DNA from: Meghimatium bilineatum
Lineage: Eukaryota > Mollusca > Gastropoda > Stylommatophora > Philomycidae
Length of the DNA stretch: 64,000 bases
NCBI GenBank assembly: GCA_034231615.1
Contig: CM067317.1
Location: 1,696,501 to 1,760,500, forward strand
Direction of reading: 5' to 3'
This document shows positions 60,893 through 64,000 of the stretch, in pieces. The number at the start of each line of letters is the position of its first letter. Position 1 is the first letter of the stretch. The translations under genes were made by a program, and so were the position numbers. The notes under the pieces were generated by a model. It was not told the origin of the DNA and searched no databases. It saw only the letters and a list, made by a program, of their open reading frames with translations.

Positions 60893-61190
60893 CATATCAT
60901 TTCCAACACTATTCACTTAATTAGAATTCAACATTATATTACATGAGACATTTCTATAAATACTCTCTCCTTCCTTCCATCAGTAACTCAAGAGTGTTCA
61001 ATGTTCCAGTCGGATGTTGATGACATGGTCTTCAGATTTTCCCAGAGAGAATGCATGTTCTCCCCTCACCCCCTGGTCACCCCCATTCTCTGTATACATA
61101 GGCCTATATATCACATTCCACTTCTTCTTCAACCTGTAACAATACTATATCTAGGTCAATCTACCCTGATTAGGTCAATCCTATTTCTTC
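60893..61190. other. 3' flank of the LRRK gene, no gene seen
   Basis: Nothing recognised apart from C-rich strings at 61060-61085. Confidence 0.4.
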
Positions 61191-61194
61191 TCAA

Positions 61195-61412
61195 TACTAC
61201 TCCATCCATTGCAACATTTCTCTCAATACTGCGCCATCCATCGCAAAATTTCTCTCAATACTGTGCCATCCATTGCAACATTTCTCTCAATACTGTGCCA
61301 TCCATTGCAACATTTCTCTCAATACTGTGCCATCCATTGCAACATTTCTCTCAATACTGTGCCATCCATTGCAACATTTCTCTCAATACTGTGCCATCCA
61401 TTGCAACATTTC
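61195..61412. repeat. 32-bp minisatellite, about 7 copies
   Basis: Unit TCCATTGCAACATTTCTCTC AATACTGTGCCA. Confidence 0.94.
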
Positions 61413-61582
61413 CACCAATTCTTCTTCTTTCATTCACCTGGAACATGTCTATATTTGAATTTCCACCAATGAATCAGCTTTTTCAGTGCCTCTGATTCCA
61501 ACATGTCCAAGAGAATGCATTAATGTAATAATATTGGAATGGTAAAACTATATATATATGTAATATTGTTTTTTTATGTGAG

Positions 61583-61912
61583 ATGTGGATATGTAGAAGA
61601 ATAGGGAGAACATCACGGAAAGAGAAGAAAACAAACAAAGAGGTTCTAACAACACTTAATATGAAGAAAGAATTATTAAAGGAAATAAAGATCAGGAAAA
61701 TAAAATATTTTGGACATTAAAAGACCTCATTGAAAATCTTACTTGAGGTAAGTCAAAGGGAAGCAAGCAAGAGGTAGGCAGAGATACAAGTGGGAGAGTA
61801 ATATCACAAGTTGGACAGGTTACCGTCTAGCAGAGGGCACCACCAAAACAACAGACAGGGGATGTTGGAGGTCTGTTGCAGCCAACCTTCGTTACGGAGA
61901 TGACACATAATC
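61583..61912 (+). mobile_element. RTE-like LINE 3' end
   Basis: MWICRRIGRTSRKEKKTNKE, then a region shared with 18424-18660 (GGACAGGTTAC, GTTGCAGCCAACCTTCG). The first part also matches 45670-45745. Confidence 0.75.
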
Positions 61913-61914
61913 TA

Positions 61915-62430
61915 AATTGAATCCACTGACACAGTTTGGTTATCTATAATAATATGAAGGCACAACATTTATATGATGACCTGACTACCTGGTAGAGGCT
62001 GTAGATAATCGATGACACAACTTGAAGGCAGTATAATATATATCTCTCTCTCTCTGTGTGTGTGTTTGTGTGTGTGTTTGTGTGTGCGTGTGTGTGTAAA
62101 TAAACCACCACAGTGTCATCTAGCATAAGTTTTTCATTCCACAAATTATTTCATATGTGTTGATTATCCTACATAATCAAATATCTATGAAGCATTGAGA
62201 AGTTATAGGAAAAAATCTGGAAGCGGTTGATGAGTAACTGATGAGTGCAACTCACAAGACCAATCCGAGTCACAGTATATACAAGGAAGCACAGGCCCAC
62301 TTGTACTGTTGTGTACAGCTGTGTGTCTAAGTGAGCACACTGCTTGTATAATCCAGGAATGAGTGTGTACAAACTACATGTAAGGGTTTTAAAATGTAAC
62401 ACATTGTAAATTATTATTCACTGACTACCT
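61915..62430. other. Intergenic sequence with (CT)n/(GT)n microsatellite
   Basis: Microsatellite at 62040-62098. No gene recognised. Confidence 0.45.
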
Positions 62431-62439
62431 GTGTTACAT

Positions 62440-62700
62440 CTAGGCAGCATTTTTTCTGAAAATGGAAGACTAGACAGAGAAATAGAAACAAAGTGTCAGA
62501 AAGCAAACACAATGACCTACCAACTTTCATCATTACCTCTCCACCCAAACATCAAAATAGAAATCAAAAGACAGGTAATATCAAAAATGTTTAACCAACA
62601 CTCTGCTACCAATGTCAAATATGGTCTTTAACAGTCTCGCAGCAGCAGAAGAAAATATTTACATATGAAATGAAGTGTTTGAGAACATCTGTATCTTCTC
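62440..62700 (+). mobile_element. LINE C-terminal fragment
   Basis: GSIFSENGRLDREIETKCQK and PLHPNIKIEIKRQV, the YLG-x-x region after the RT core, then a degenerate NVKYGL. Truncated. Confidence 0.72.
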
Positions 62701-62704
62701 TTCA

Positions 62705-62860
62705 AGAGTATATGTGAGGGCCATGTCATCTTGTCAAAGTCAGATGTTCATGTAAGGGCCATGTCATCTTGTCAAAGTCAGATGTTCATGTAAGGGCCAT
62801 GTCATCTTGTCAAAGTCAGATGTTCATGTGAGGGCCATGTCATCTTGTCAAAGTCATTGC
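62705..62860. repeat. 38-bp tandem repeat, 4 copies
   Basis: Unit ATGTAAGGGCCATGTCATCT TGTCAAAGTCAGATGTTC. Confidence 0.93.
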
Positions 62861-62939
62861 CAACTTTCTAAATATAATCTCCATAACATCATTTTTCATT
62901 CAAACATTAGCGGACTATTCCTGAAACTTTTTAAAGCTA

Positions 62940-63645
62940 CATCATAGAATGACAGATGTTGGAAGATGTACCTCATAGAATGACAGATGTTGGAAGATGT
63001 ACATCATAGGATGATAGATTTTGGAAGATGTACATCATAGGATGACAGATTTTGGAAGATGTACATCGTAGGATGACAGATGTTGGAAGATGTACATCAT
63101 AGGATGACAGATGTTGGAAGATGTACATCATAGGATGAAAGATTTTGGAAGATGTACATCATAGGATGACAGATGTTGGAAGATGTACATCATAGGATGA
63201 CAGATTTTGGAAGATGTACATCATAGGATGACAGATGTTGGAAGATGTACATCATAGGATGACAGATTTTGGAAGATGTACATCATAAGGATGACAGATG
63301 TTGGAAGATGTACATCATAGGATGACAGATTTTGGAAGATGTACATCATAGGATGATAGATGTTGGAAGATGTACATCATAGGATGACATATATTGGAAG
63401 ATGTACATCATAGGATGACAGATGTTGGAAGATGTACATCATAGGATGACAGATGTTGGAAGATGTACATCATAGGATGACAGATATTAGAAGATGTACA
63501 TCATAGGATGACAGATATTGGAAGATGTACATCATAGGATGACAGATATTGGAAGATGTACATCATAGGATGACAGATGTTGGAAGATGTACATCATAGG
63601 ATGACAGATGTTGGAAGATGTACATCATAGGATGACAGATGTTGA
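62940..63645. repeat. 31-bp minisatellite, about 23 copies
   Basis: Unit GATGACAGATGTTGGAAGAT GTACATCATAG; GATGTT, GATTTT and GATATT subtypes alternate. Confidence 0.95.
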
Positions 63646-63649
63646 AATG

Positions 63650-63798
63650 ACATGTTGGAATGACAAATTTTGGAAGATGTGAATAGGAGAATAAAAGCTA
63701 AAATAACCCATAGCATATGTGATTCCTGTATGCAGCAGAATATTTCTTAATAAAGTAACATGTACACAACACATGTATGCATGTGCTTTATATATCTC

Positions 63799-63830
<32 letters not shown>

Positions 63831-64000
63831 TTGTAGAGTAAATAGTTATTTCAAAATCATGATAGGAAAAGATCATGCAAGACTTTATTGTGACAATAAA
63901 TGGTTAATTGCAATGTGACAAACGCCATCTTTGGGTTGCTATCTATCGGGACAGGAAATATGTGACACATGGCACCAGCGGGTTGCTGCAGGTTAACTAT
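63650..64000. other. Window end, no gene seen
   Basis: (TA)n at about 63793-63830; otherwise nothing recognised. Confidence 0.4.

Overview
The window is animal nuclear DNA, AT-rich and intron-dominated. It holds no bacterial genes, operons or ribosome-binding sites. The only host gene I can support is the 3' half of a LRRK2-type leucine-rich repeat kinase gene on the + strand (358-60806). Eighteen exons can be placed by protein similarity and by GT/AG boundaries; all intron phases agree, giving 707 in-window codons and a stop at 60804-60806. They encode the end of the COR region, a ROCO-type kinase domain (G-loop, [18 protein letters not shown]) and a C-terminal WD40 domain. The N-terminal part (LRR, ROC, most of COR) must lie upstream. 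About 2.1 kb of coding sequence is spread over about 60 kb.

The organism is probably a marine invertebrate: a LRRK2-type kinase rather than the LRRK1 type, RTE-like, RNase-H-bearing and Penelope-like retroelements together, mariners, and very many minisatellites. TAGGCCTA-like strings recur. I cannot settle the phylum from this window.

Layout. 0-9 kb: COR end, first kinase exons, minisatellites of 48, 40, 49 and 62 bp, and a CpG-rich block at 4.2-4.4 kb. 9-25 kb: the rest of the kinase exons, separated by LINE relics (10.7-13.5 kb and 14.1-17.1 kb), a GC-rich repeat (19.0-20.3 kb) and 38-bp and 30-bp arrays. 25-30 kb: a 206-bp satellite, LINE relics and the first WD40 exons. 30-41 kb: one 10.6-kb intron holding a nearly complete 4.1-kb LINE (EN-RT-RNase H, minus strand) inserted into a Penelope-like element with a 12-bp target-site duplication. 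41-49 kb: WD40 exons between short arrays. 45-54 kb: a large, much-interrupted inverted repeat. Its loop contains a WD40 exon and a palindromic mariner; its right arm carries a mariner with an intact transposase ORF, and its left arm a LINE 3' end. Each arm keeps the empty site of the insertion found in the other arm. 54-61 kb: a 45-bp array with higher-order structure, 24-bp and 35-bp arrays, the last exon and a poly(A) signal. 61-64 kb: LINE relics and a 31-bp array downstream of the gene.

Most long open frames in the window are stop-free tandem repeats rather than genes. The most unusual feature is at the first exon: its last 10 bases and its 5' splice site are carried in a 48-bp in-frame unit present 15 times, so 15 splice donors stand in a row. 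Three other exons also show duplications at or near their 3' ends.
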